DNA of 64,000 bases from Pseudaestuariivita atlantica. GTDB lineage: Bacteria > Pseudomonadota > Alphaproteobacteria > Rhodobacterales > Rhodobacteraceae. A program made the position numbers and the translations under genes. The notes beneath the pieces were generated by a model. The model ran no database searches and was not told the DNA's origin. It saw only the letters and a list, made by a program, of their open reading frames with translations. Below are positions 35,046-46,109 of the stretch, in pieces. The stretch's first letter is position 1. The number at the start of each line of letters is the position of its first letter. The DNA lies in the NCBI RefSeq assembly GCF_001205715.1, contig NZ_AQQZ01000008.1, positions 62,001 through 126,000 of the forward strand, in the 5' to 3' direction.

Positions 35046-35197
35046 GACGGGCCGCGGTGCGTCGAACCGACCTCTCCGCTGCGCACTTTATCCCGGCAAA
35101 CCCGCAAAACGGTCCAGCGATGCGCCAAGACCAACCAGATCGACGTGCCGGGGGGCGGCCCGTCGATGCGCGGCGGCCTGCGGCCTTGATTCCGCGC
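35046..35197 (+). repeat. Repeat unit copy E (cluster 2)
   Basis: Left arm at 35046-35065, inverted right arm at 35140-35166, closing hairpin at 35168-35197 with inner stem GGCC/GGCC as in copy A. Its internal segment is close to copies A to C. Confidence 0.85.
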
Positions 35198-35256
35198 GGG
35201 GGAGTCGCGGCGACCTGCGGTAATGTTCGGACGGGCGCCAAGCAGAGTCAGGAGGC

Positions 35257-36060
35257 TTAGACCTCCGCCCGCTCCTCGTTCAGCGCCAGGATGCCGTCGG
35301 CCACGGCTCGGGCGTGGGTCAGGGGCAGCATGTGGCCGGCGCCGGGCACCGTCAGGCGCCGCGCGCGCGGCAGGCGGGCGTGAAGCGCGCGCTGGATGTC
35401 GTCGATCACCGGCGGGGACGCGGCGCCGTCCATCAGCAGAACCGGCAGATCGAGCGCTTCGAGCCGGCCGGGCGCGAGGATACCGCCCACGTCCTCGACA
35501 ATGCCGGGATTGCCCGCCACAACGAGGTGGATGCGCGCCGCCATCGCCTCGCGCTGCGCTTGCGGCAAGGCCTCCCACGGCACGCCGCCGCCCCAGAGCG
35601 TGGTGAAGACCCGCGTCGCCTCCATCCGGTCACCCGCCGCGATCGCGGCGGCGAAGGGCGCGAAGGTGGCCTCGTACCGCTCCCGCGCGCCGGGCACGAC
35701 GCCGAAGGCGGCGGCGAACATCACCGGTTCGAGCAGCACCAGATGCGACACGAGGTCGGGCCGGTCGAGCGCAACCCGCAGGGCGACCGTGCCGCCGAAG
35801 GAATGGCCGATAAGGGGCACGGGGCCGCCCAGCCCCTCGATCCGGTCGATGACGGCGCGGGCGGTCAGGCCCTGGATCTCGCCCTCCGCGTCGGACCAGC
35901 CGGGAGAGCGGCCATGGCCGGGCATGTCGCAAGCCTCGACCGCGAGCCGCCCGCCCATCATCTGCGCCACCGCGCTCCACGACCGCCCGTGCGCGAGCGA
36001 GCAATGCACCGCCACGGCGACGCGCGGCGCGTCGCCCAATCGCTGCCAGTGAAGCTGCAT
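35257..36060 (-). CDS. Alpha/beta-fold hydrolase
   Basis: This 267-residue protein has the alpha/beta-hydrolase catalytic layout: oxyanion stretch AVHCSLAHGRSW, ACDMPGHGRS, nucleophile elbow GHSFGG near residue 93, a late acid in LLMDGAASP, and GAGHMLPLTH with the catalytic His. It is a cytosolic esterase- or C-C-hydrolase-type enzyme of unknown substrate. The ATG shares a base with the stop of the upstream isomerase-like gene (TGATG). Aromatic ring-cleavage hydrolase is one option given that neighbour, which is inference. Confidence 0.88.
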   Translation of the reverse strand: MQLHWQRLGDAPRVAVAVHCSLAHGRSWSAVAQMMGGRLAVEACDMPGHGRSPGWSDAEGEIQGLTARAVIDRIEGLGGPVPLIGHSFGGTVALRVALDRPDLVSHLVLLEPVMFAAAFGVVPGARERYEATFAPFAAAIAAGDRMEATRVFTTLWGGGVPWEALPQAQREAMAARIHLVVAGNPGIVEDVGGILAPGRLEALDLPVLLMDGAASPPVIDDIQRALHARLPRARRLTVPGAGHMLPLTHARAVADGILALNEERAEV

Positions 36061-36656
36061 CAGCCGCGCCCGAGATGCGCGTCGAGATCGTCGAGCCGGT
36101 CCTGCCCCCAAAACCGCGCCCCGTCATCGGTGATGTAGAAGGGCGCGCCGAAGACGCCGCGGTTGACGGCTTCTTCGAGGTTGGCCTCGTATTCCTCGGC
36201 CCCGGCCAGCATGCCGGAGGTCGCCAGCGCGGGATCGAACCCCGCGGCGGTGAGGCAATCGGCGATCACGTCGTCCTGCGCGATGTCTTTCTCCTCTGCC
36301 CAGCAGGCGCGCAGGAGGCCATGCGCCAGCGCGCCCATGTCACCGCCACCGGCCTTCTGCGCCGCGATCAGCGCGTAGGACGAGGGGGCCGCGTTGGTGG
36401 GCCAGTGGGCGGGCTTGAGGTTCAGCGGCAGGCCGGTGTTCCGCGATTGCCGTTCCAGCTCGATCAGGCGGTATTCCTGCCGCGACGGGTGGCGGTCCTT
36501 GGGGGGCGTGCCGCCGGTCCGCCCGAAGAGCGCGATCACGTCGAGCGGCTTGTAGGTGATCGTCGCGACATGACGCGCCGCGATCTCCTCCAGCCGGGTG
36601 CCGGCGAGGTAGGAATAGGGCGAAAGTGTCGCGAAGAAAAAATCGATATGCGCCAT
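36060..36656 (-). CDS. 2-hydroxychromene-2-carboxylate isomerase/DsbA-family protein
   Basis: This 198-residue kappa-class GST-like thioredoxin-fold protein has the glutathione-contacting Ser12 in FATLSPYSYLA. The other family blocks are TNAAPSSYALIAAQKAGGG, AVNRGVFGAPFYI and FWGQDRLDDLD. Members isomerise 2-hydroxychromene-2-carboxylate in naphthalene catabolism; many homologues outside that pathway have unknown substrates. Lack of CxxC at residue 12 argues against a disulfide oxidase. It is co-translated with the hydrolase downstream. Confidence 0.88.
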   Translation of the reverse strand: MAHIDFFFATLSPYSYLAGTRLEEIAARHVATITYKPLDVIALFGRTGGTPPKDRHPSRQEYRLIELERQSRNTGLPLNLKPAHWPTNAAPSSYALIAAQKAGGGDMGALAHGLLRACWAEEKDIAQDDVIADCLTAAGFDPALATSGMLAGAEEYEANLEEAVNRGVFGAPFYITDDGARFWGQDRLDDLDAHLGRG

Positions 36657-36761
36657 GTGCGGGCTCCGTCCGTTCTGCGGGTTTGACGAGGCTGGCCCCC
36701 ATGTTAAGGCACCCGCAAGTGACCGAATCCGTCACATCCGAGCGCCCGGGGAGCCTCTGCC

Positions 36762-37778
36762 ATGCCATCCACGTCCGAACCTAAGATCATTACCGGCAAT
36801 GCCAACCCAGAATTGTCGGCGGCGATCGCGCGGCGGATGTCGATCCATCGCGGCAGCCGGGTCGAGCTGGTCAAGACGCGGGTCGAACGGTTCAATGACG
36901 GCGAGGTGTTCGTCGAGGTGTTCGAGAACGTGCGCGGCGAGGACATGTTCATCCTGCAATCGACGTCGAACCCGGCCAATGACAACCTGATGGAGCTCTT
37001 GGTCATGGCCGACGCGCTGCGGCGGTCGTCGGCGCAGCGGATCACGGCGGTGATCCCCTATTTCGGCTATGCCCGTCAGGACCGCCGCACCAAGGCGCGC
37101 ACGCCGATCACCGCCAAGCTGGTGGCGAACATGCTGGTGGGTGCGGGGATCGAGCGGGTGCTGACGATGGACCTGCACGCGGCCCAGATCCAGGGCTTCT
37201 TCGACATCCCGGTCGACAACCTCTATGCCTCGCCGGTCTTCGCGCTGGACGTGGCGCACCAGTTCAAGGGGCGGATGGACGAGCTGATGGTCGTCTCGCC
37301 GGACGTGGGCGGCGTGGCGCGGGCGCGGGAGTTGGCCAAGCGGATCAACGCCCCCCTGTCGATCGTCGACAAGCGGCGCGAGAAGCCCGGCGAAGTGGCC
37401 GAGATGACGGTGATCGGGGACGTCACGGACAAGGTCTGCATCATCGTGGACGACATCTGCGACACCGCCGGAACGCTCTGCAAGGCAGCGGAGACGCTGA
37501 TGGAGAGCGGCGCCAAGGAAGTCCATTCCTACATCACCCACGGCGTCCTGTCCGACCCGGCCTGCGAACGGATCAGCAAGTCGGTGATGAAGTCGCTGGT
37601 CATCACCGACTCGATCGCCGCCACCGACGAGGTGCGCGCGACCAAGGACATCCGGATCGTTCCCACGGCACCCATCTTCGCGCAGGCGATCCTGAACATC
37701 TGGTCGGGCCAGTCGGTGTCGTCGCTGTTCGAGACCGAGACGCTGAAGCCGATCTACGAAGGCATGTATTCGGCCTGA
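36762..37778 (+). CDS. prs: Ribose-phosphate pyrophosphokinase
   Basis: This 338-residue cytosolic enzyme makes PRPP from ribose 5-phosphate and ATP for nucleotide, histidine and NAD synthesis. Key sites are the flexible-loop region YFGYARQDRRTKARTPITAK, the metal His in MDLHAAQIQGFFDIPVDNL, and the PRPP loop VDDICDTAGTL near residue 228. Length and motifs are those of class I enzymes. It stands alone, divergent from the isomerase gene and convergent with the lectin-like gene. Confidence 0.97.
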   Translation: MPSTSEPKIITGNANPELSAAIARRMSIHRGSRVELVKTRVERFNDGEVFVEVFENVRGEDMFILQSTSNPANDNLMELLVMADALRRSSAQRITAVIPYFGYARQDRRTKARTPITAKLVANMLVGAGIERVLTMDLHAAQIQGFFDIPVDNLYASPVFALDVAHQFKGRMDELMVVSPDVGGVARARELAKRINAPLSIVDKRREKPGEVAEMTVIGDVTDKVCIIVDDICDTAGTLCKAAETLMESGAKEVHSYITHGVLSDPACERISKSVMKSLVITDSIAATDEVRATKDIRIVPTAPIFAQAILNIWSGQSVSSLFETETLKPIYEGMYSA

Positions 37779-37852
37779 CGGCCCCTGCCCCGGCAGTTCG
37801 CAAGTTCCTGAAAACCCGGCACTTCCCGCCGCCCGAGGCGACGGGGATATGC

Positions 37853-38203
37853 CTACCCGACGTCCCAGTCGTCGTCGCTGGCCAGCGCGCCGATGGCGAG
37901 CCATGACACGTGCACGCGCGCGATGCGGCTGTCGCCCCAGGTGGAGAAGACCACGTCGAACCGGTCCTTCCTGATCCTGTCGGCGCGGACCTCGGCGCGG
38001 GCGTTGGAGCGGCTGTCCATGTCCCAGAGTGACAGCGACACGTGCACCATCGGCTCTTCGCCGAAGGGTTCCGCAAAGACGATGGTGCGGCGGCGCTCGC
38101 GGTCGCCGGAGCCGGTCCACATTTCCCCGCCATCCTCGAAATCGGAAAAGAGGTCGACCCGACCCTGATCCATCGCGATATGGCGCCCCGTAAAGATCTT
38201 CAT
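37853..38203 (-). CDS. H-type lectin domain protein
   Basis: This 116-residue protein without signal peptide is almost entirely one H-type lectin-like domain. PMVHVSLSLWDMDSR, then RADRIRKDRFDVVFSTW and SRIARVHVSWLAIG, match the beta-sandwich found in Helix pomatia agglutinin and the discoidin C termini, which binds GalNAc-type sugars as a trimer. Aromatic residues Trp and Trp/His in the right places support the fold. Cytosolic location makes sugar binding puzzling, and its role is unknown. The ATG is chosen to start just before the domain (MKIFTGRHIAMDQG). Confidence 0.8.
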   Translation of the reverse strand: MKIFTGRHIAMDQGRVDLFSDFEDGGEMWTGSGDRERRRTIVFAEPFGEEPMVHVSLSLWDMDSRSNARAEVRADRIRKDRFDVVFSTWGDSRIARVHVSWLAIGALASDDDWDVG

Positions 38204-38258
38204 AGGTCTTGCTGGTTCCCCGTCTCCCCGGCGAGCGGTGATAAACGACACGCCGGGC

Positions 38259-38290
38259 CGAAACAAGAAACGGGCCCCAGAGGGCCCGTT
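38259..38290 (-). terminator. Rho-independent terminator of the atp operon
   Basis: Read on the minus strand, a perfect 9-base stem (AACGGGCCC/GGGCCCGTT) with a 4-base loop is followed by TTTCTTGTTT. It lies 75 bases after the atpC stop. Confidence 0.85.
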
Positions 38291-38364
38291 CGTCGTTGCA
38301 TTCCTGTTACGGTCGCCGTCCGGCCACCGCGGCGAAAATGCCGCCGGGTCAGGCTGTTACCGGG

Positions 38365-38763
38365 TCAGAGACCCAGCTCGGCCTTGAGCGCCTGCAGGTC
38401 GGCCAGCGCCTTGTTGGCGAGATCCGCATCGGCGCCCGAGGCACCGTTTGCCGCCGCTTCGGCAGCCGCGATCAGCGTCGCCATCTCGTCCGCCGTCATG
38501 TCGTCGGCGGGCACGGCGCGTTCGGCCAGGACCGAGGCGCCGGCCGCGTTGACCTCGGCGAAACCGCCGGTCACCGCGTAACGCTTGGACCCGTCGGGGC
38601 CGGTGGCCGTCAGGATGCCGGGCCGCAGGGTCGAGATCACGGGGGCGTGGTCCGCCATCGCGGTGAAATCGCCGTCCGCGCCGGGGATCTGCACCTCGGT
38701 CACCGCAAGCGAGGCGAGGCTGCGCTCGGGGCTGACGAGGTCGAATTGCATCGTGTCTGCCAT
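38365..38763 (-). CDS. atpC: F1 ATP synthase subunit epsilon
   Basis: This 132-residue central-stalk subunit couples rotation of the F0 ring to gamma and can inhibit hydrolysis. The N-terminal beta-domain reads [20 protein letters not shown], with [19 protein letters not shown] as its conserved face. The C-terminal helical part is short and Ala-rich. An AAGGAG ribosome site precedes the ATG; a REP palindrome touches it on the 5' side. It is the last gene of atpHAGDC. Confidence 0.96.
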   Translation of the reverse strand: MADTMQFDLVSPERSLASLAVTEVQIPGADGDFTAMADHAPVISTLRPGILTATGPDGSKRYAVTGGFAEVNAAGASVLAERAVPADDMTADEMATLIAAAEAAANGASGADADLANKALADLQALKAELGL

Positions 38764-38779
38764 GTTCGTCTCCTTGCCG

Positions 38780-38850
38780 GTAGGTCGGATGATATCATCC
38801 GACCTACATCTGGCACGTCATTGTCGTAGGTCGGGTGATCTCACCCGACC
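38780..38850. repeat. REP-like palindrome doublet (pair 3), between atpD and atpC
   Basis: The first member, 38780-38807, is a perfect 28-base palindrome starting GTAGGTCGGATGAT. The second, 38826-38850, has arms GGTCGGGTGA/TCACCCGACC around TC, again with GTAG in front. Compared with pairs 1 and 2, the seventh arm base changes (C, A or G) with its partner (G, T or C), so pairing is kept. Confidence 0.85.
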
Positions 38851-38864
38851 CGGTCGCTGCTGGC

Positions 38865-40307
<1,443 letters not shown>

Positions 40308-41183
40308 TTAGAGCGCCTCGGCGCCCGAGATAATTTCAATCAGCTCGTTGGTGATGACCGCCTGACGCGACCGGTTGAATTCGATCGTCAGCTTGTCGAT
40401 CATTTCACCGGCGTTGCGCGTGGCGTTGTCCATCGCCGACATCCGGGCCCCCTGTTCCGAGGCGCCGTTTTCCAGCAGACCCGAGAAGATCTGCGTGGCA
40501 ACGCCGCGCGGCAGCAGGTCGGCGAGGATTTCCTCTTCGCCGGGCTCGTAGTCATAGACGGTCGCGGTGCCCGCGTCCTCCTCCGCCTCGAAGGCGGCGG
40601 GGATGATCTGCTGGGCGGTCGGGACCTGCGTCACGACGTTGACGAACTTCGAGTAGAAGATCGTGGCCACGTCGAACTCGCCCGCGTCGAAGCGCGCCAG
40701 CACGTCCTGCGCGACGCCTTGCGCGTCGGCATAGCCGATGCGCTTGACTTCGCTCAGGTCCACGTGACCGACGAAGTGATCGCCGAGATCGCGTTTCAGC
40801 TGGTCGCGGCCTTTCTTGCCGACCGTCAGGATCTTGACCGTCTTGCCCTCGGCCAGCAGGTCCTGCGCGCGGGCGCGGGCCAGCTTGGCGATGTTGGAGT
40901 TGAAGCCGCCGCAGAGGCCGCGTTCCGCCGTCATCACCACCAGAAGGTGCACCTTGTCCGAGCCGGTCCCGGCCAGAAGCCTGGGACCGCCTTCGGATGT
41001 GCCGACCGACGCAGCAAGCTGCGCCATCACGGCGTTGAAGCGTTCTGCATAGGGCCGGGCGTTTTCGGCGGCCTCCTGGGCGCGCCGAAGTTTTGCCGCG
41101 GCGACCATCTGCATCGCCTTGGTGATCTTGCGGGTCGATTTGACCGACTCGATCCTGTTTTTGAGGTCCTTGAGAGAGGGCAT
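40308..41183 (-). CDS. atpG: F1 ATP synthase subunit gamma
   Basis: This 291-residue rotor-shaft subunit opens [20 protein letters not shown], the conserved N-terminal helix. It also has [11 protein letters not shown], and the C-terminal [16 protein letters not shown] with [15 protein letters not shown]. These terminal helices form the coiled coil inside the alpha3beta3 ring. It lies between atpA and atpD with 12- and 18-base gaps. Confidence 0.98.
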   Translation of the reverse strand: MPSLKDLKNRIESVKSTRKITKAMQMVAAAKLRRAQEAAENARPYAERFNAVMAQLAASVGTSEGGPRLLAGTGSDKVHLLVVMTAERGLCGGFNSNIAKLARARAQDLLAEGKTVKILTVGKKGRDQLKRDLGDHFVGHVDLSEVKRIGYADAQGVAQDVLARFDAGEFDVATIFYSKFVNVVTQVPTAQQIIPAAFEAEEDAGTATVYDYEPGEEEILADLLPRGVATQIFSGLLENGASEQGARMSAMDNATRNAGEMIDKLTIEFNRSRQAVITNELIEIISGAEAL

Positions 41184-41195
41184 CTGCTCAGGTCC

Positions 41196-42734
<1,539 letters not shown>

Positions 42735-43295
42735 TTATCCGACCTCTTTCATGGCATTCTGGAGAGCATTGAGTTTGGCGCGCACCGATGTGTCGATCAT
42801 TTTCGACCCCACCTTCACGACAAGACCGCCGATGAGGCTTTCATCGACGGTCGCCTTGATATTCACATCCTGGCCTACGCGCGCCTTGAGCGTTTCGGCC
42901 AGCTTTTTCGACTGTGCGTCGGTCAGCGGCTTGGCGCTGGTGACTTCCGCGGTAACCTCGCCCTTGTGATCCGCGATCATCGCGCGCAGGTGCGTCAGCA
43001 TGTGCGGCAGCACGAACAGGCGGCGTTTCTCGGCCATCAGGCCAAGCACGTTCTTCATCACCGGCGACACGCCGATGGCCTTGGCCACGGCGGCGATTGC
43101 CTTGCCCTGCGCGTCGCGCGACAGCACCGGCGAAGCGATCATGTCGCGCAGTTCGGGGCTTTCATCGAGGGCTGCGGCCAATGCGTCGACGCTGGATTCC
43201 AGCTTGCCGAGATTGTCGTTGTCGCGGGCGATTTCGAACACCGCGGTGGCATAACGTTCGGCGATGCCGGAAGAGATCGAAGCTGGTTCGGACAC
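42735..43295 (-). CDS. atpH: F1 ATP synthase subunit delta
   Basis: This 186-residue peripheral-stalk subunit holds F1 to the stator. [20 protein letters not shown] is the N-terminal helical bundle, and [19 protein letters not shown] with [21 protein letters not shown] the conserved C-terminal region. The GTG start is chosen because an AAAGGGG ribosome site lies about 6 bases upstream and the protein then begins SEPASISSG like relatives. It heads the operon; F0 genes are elsewhere. Confidence 0.95.
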   Translation of the reverse strand: MSEPASISSGIAERYATAVFEIARDNDNLGKLESSVDALAAALDESPELRDMIASPVLSRDAQGKAIAAVAKAIGVSPVMKNVLGLMAEKRRLFVLPHMLTHLRAMIADHKGEVTAEVTSAKPLTDAQSKKLAETLKARVGQDVNIKATVDESLIGGLVVKVGSKMIDTSVRAKLNALQNAMKEVG

Positions 43296-43642
43296 GTCCA
43301 CCCCTTTGCTTTTAGGTCTGCGCCACCCGTTCGAAGGCAGCGCGCGCACGTCAGTTTCCGGGCCATCTGTCCACTGGCCCGCAAAATCAGCGCGTCTCTA
43401 GCAGAGGGTTTGGGGATGGGCAATGCCTGTGAGGTGCCCTTTCTTGACCCCGCGACACGGGAATCCGGACAGTTTGAGCAACTGCGACAAAATGGCTGTT
43501 TTGCGGGCGCTCTGACAAGGCCCGGACGCGCCGGGGCAGACAGCCGCGTTTCCGGTTCGGAAACCGCTGTTTCGTTCCAGTTGGTTAATCGCCGCCGGTG
43601 GGCGTGCTATGACCGCGGAAAGACATTTTCCGGGGGTACGAT
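43296..43642. other. 347-base divergent control region between atpH and the RTX gene
   Basis: No gene was seen. The region should hold the atp promoter (minus strand) and the RTX-gene promoter. For the latter, TTGGTT at 43581-43586 and TGCTAT at 43605-43610, 18 bases apart, are a possible sigma-70-type pair 33 bases before the ATG. A small inverted repeat GGGCCA/TGGCCC lies near 43361-43379. Confidence 0.45.
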
Positions 43643-45088
43643 ATGAGTTTCCTGATCCTTTCCCTTCTTGGACTGAGCGTGCTTGGCGCGGCATTCTGGG
43701 GCGCTGGCGGCGACGGTGACGGCGACACCGACACGGACCGCCCCGACGGTCCCTTCGATTTCGGGATGATGCAGGACGACGGCATGGACGGCGGCGGCAT
43801 GGGCGGTGGCGGCAGCATGGGCGGCGGTGACGGCGATCCGGACCTTGGCGCCACGCTGACCGAGGAAAGCGACGGGTCGATCACCATAGAATTGGGCGAG
43901 GACGAGACCGGTTCGGTGACCGCGCTGCAGACCGTGTCGGTCTTCAACGGCGGCGAGACGGTCACCACCACCTACGCCACCTCGCTCTTGCTGGTGCCCG
44001 AAGGCGTCGACCTTGAGGCCGCGCTGGACGGCAACGACATGGCGCTGGATTTCCTGCCCGCCATCCTCGCCGATCTGGGGGTCGAGACGCTCGACACCTA
44101 TCCGCAGGGGTCGGTCACGCAGGAGTTGACCGACGCGGGATTCGTCGTGACGCAGGATGTAAGCGTCGATCTGCCCGCCTTCACCTCGGATGACGGCCCC
44201 CTGCCCCTGTTGCGGGTCGAGGGCGAGGATAACGGCGACGGGTTCATCCCCACGGGCGCGGAGCCGGTGGACAGCCTCGACCGTCCGGAGATCACCGACC
44301 CGGACGTGGTGTTCGACCTTGGCACCTCGCAATCCGGCGAGGTTCTGCAGGGCGCGTCGGGCGATGACACGTTGTCGAGCGGGTTTTCCGAGACCACGAT
44401 CAATGGCGGTGCGGGCGACGACGTGCTGACCATCGAGGCGCAGCTGATGGGCACGACAACCGGCTCTGCCGTGGCGAACGGCGATGCGGGCGACGACATC
44501 CTCACCGGCACGTCCGAACAGGATTTCGCGCGCGTCGTGCTGAACGGCGGCGACGGCGACGATGCCCTGTCCGGTTCGGCCTTCGTCGGCAGCCTTGAAG
44601 CCAATGGCGGCGCCGGGAACGACAACATCCTGCTGGCGAACAGCCTCGCGCGCGGAGAGGGTGGCGACGGCAACGACACGCTGACGGCCACGGCCGAGGC
44701 GCAGGTCAACGGCGGCGCGGGCGACGACGTGTTGCAGTCGCGGCTGACGCGGGATTTCACCACCGGCACCAACTCGGGCGGGATCCTGACGGGTGGAGAG
44801 GGCGCGGACAGCTTCGTCATCCTCGCAAGGTCCGGATCAGGCACGTCGACCGACCCGACGCTGCTCGACGCCAATGCCGGCGTGATCACCGACTTCACGC
44901 CGGGCGAGGACATGCTGACGATCAACGTGCAGGACTTCTCGTTCATCGACAACATCACCTTCAGCGATGACGGGACCGATACGACGGTGAGCTATTTCCT
45001 GACGCTGGGGCCCGAGACGATCACCCAGTCCTTCACGGTGCAGGGGGTGACCGGGCTGACGCTGGCCGACATCACCGTCATCCAGTAG
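43643..45088 (+). CDS. RTX-type calcium-binding protein, probably secreted
   Basis: This 481-residue acidic protein starts with a hydrophobic stretch (SFLILSLLGLSVLGAAFW), then an Asp/Gly-rich and Met/Gly-rich low-complexity linker to about residue 70. The second half carries at least six RTX nonapeptides such as NGGAGDDVL, NGDAGDDIL, NGGDGDDAL and GGDGNDTL, which fold into calcium beta-rolls outside the cell. The C-terminal ITDFTPGEDMLTINVQDFS pattern is typical of RTX proteins exported by type I systems. No enzyme domain is seen, and no type I secretion genes are nearby. The N-terminal hydrophobic segment is atypical for a type I substrate. Confidence 0.85.
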   Translation: MSFLILSLLGLSVLGAAFWGAGGDGDGDTDTDRPDGPFDFGMMQDDGMDGGGMGGGGSMGGGDGDPDLGATLTEESDGSITIELGEDETGSVTALQTVSVFNGGETVTTTYATSLLLVPEGVDLEAALDGNDMALDFLPAILADLGVETLDTYPQGSVTQELTDAGFVVTQDVSVDLPAFTSDDGPLPLLRVEGEDNGDGFIPTGAEPVDSLDRPEITDPDVVFDLGTSQSGEVLQGASGDDTLSSGFSETTINGGAGDDVLTIEAQLMGTTTGSAVANGDAGDDILTGTSEQDFARVVLNGGDGDDALSGSAFVGSLEANGGAGNDNILLANSLARGEGGDGNDTLTATAEAQVNGGAGDDVLQSRLTRDFTTGTNSGGILTGGEGADSFVILARSGSGTSTDPTLLDANAGVITDFTPGEDMLTINVQDFSFIDNITFSDDGTDTTVSYFLTLGPETITQSFTVQGVTGLTLADITVIQ

Positions 45089-45094
45089 CGGGCG

Positions 45095-45841
45095 TCAGAC
45101 CGGGGCGGCCTTGCCCGCCGGGGCGGGCGCCAGCACTTCGAGCGGCTTGCGCACCACGTCGCGGGCGCCCGATCCGGTCACGGCCTGCACGCGTTTCGAC
45201 GCCTCGACCATCAGCACGCCCGAGGGCGTGATCTGCGGCACCCGCCGCCCGGCCCGTTCGATCATGGGCCCGGCGCGCATCCAGAACCGCCGTGTCGAAG
45301 GCGGGAAATAGAGCATCGTGTCGTGCTGTTCCGGCAGGAAACCGTGGGTGCGCAACTGCGTTTCCAGCTGGCTGAGAGAATAGGGTCGGCCAAAACCGAA
45401 CGGCGTGCGGTCCCGCCGCGCCCAGAGCCCGGCGCGGTTGGGCACGATGAACACCACCTTGCCCCCCGGCCCCAGCACGCGCCAGCATTCCTCCAGCACG
45501 GCAGAGGGATGTTCGGAGGTCTCCAGACCGTGCATCAGCACCAGCTTGTCGACATGGCCGGTTTCCAGAGGCCAGGACGTCTCTTCGGCCAGCACGCTGA
45601 CGTTGTCGCGGTCGGCGGGCCACGGCATCACGCCCTGCGGCCCCGGCATCAGCGCGATCACGCGCCGCGCGTCCGACAGGTAGGGCCGCAACAGCGGCAC
45701 CGCAAAGCCGAACCCGACCACCGACTGGCCCTTTGCCTCGGGCCACATGCGCATCAGGCGCGCGCGGATCACGGTCTGCGCGGCCCGTCCCAGCGGGTTG
45801 CGGTAATAGAAATCGCGCAGGTCCTGCACGTCGAGATGCAT
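45095..45841 (-). CDS. Class I SAM-dependent methyltransferase
   Basis: This 248-residue protein of the methyltransferase type 11 group has motif I as [14 protein letters not shown] near residue 40, an acidic strand-2 region replaced by [27 protein letters not shown] and then [16 protein letters not shown]. The substrate is unknown; small molecules or quinone-like compounds are possible. Motif I lacks the usual GxGxG, so activity should not be assumed. The gene converges on the RTX gene with 6 bases between the stops. Confidence 0.82.
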   Translation of the reverse strand: MHLDVQDLRDFYYRNPLGRAAQTVIRARLMRMWPEAKGQSVVGFGFAVPLLRPYLSDARRVIALMPGPQGVMPWPADRDNVSVLAEETSWPLETGHVDKLVLMHGLETSEHPSAVLEECWRVLGPGGKVVFIVPNRAGLWARRDRTPFGFGRPYSLSQLETQLRTHGFLPEQHDTMLYFPPSTRRFWMRAGPMIERAGRRVPQITPSGVLMVEASKRVQAVTGSGARDVVRKPLEVLAPAPAGKAAPV

Positions 45842-46109
45842 GGTCCACCTTGCAATCTTACGCCTGCGCCTACATCTAGCTTGTCTGCCCGCGCGCGTCA
45901 TGCCCCGAACCGCGCCAGACGCCATTCCCGTGACCAAACCGGTGCATGTCACACGCATGTGCGACGATTTGTGGGGACAAAAGGTCAGAAAGACCTTGAA
46001 GCCTCCGCCAGATAGACCAAACTTTAATCCTAAGAGGCAATGCTGCACAGGCCGAGTGGGGAACGGCCCGTGATGCAGGCAATGACACTCGGCCAGAAAG
46101 GAGCACATC

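Larger units (their letters stand above)
34706..35256. other. 551-base gene-free region holding repeat cluster 2
   Basis: No convincing gene was seen between the plsY stop and the alpha/beta-hydrolase stop. The region holds two more copies of the 152-155 bp unit (34774-34927 and 35046-35197), one extra hairpin (34945-34974) and one decayed hairpin (34992-35021). All are in the same orientation as cluster 1. Confidence 0.8.

Noticed and set aside
31541-35197. Repeat clusters as CRISPR arrays
   Set aside because: Units are 152-155 bp, irregularly spaced and without unique short spacers; no cas genes are present.
45981-45997. Small hairpin AAGGTC/GACCTT upstream of clpA as a terminator
   Set aside because: Only a 6-base stem with no U-tract on either strand.
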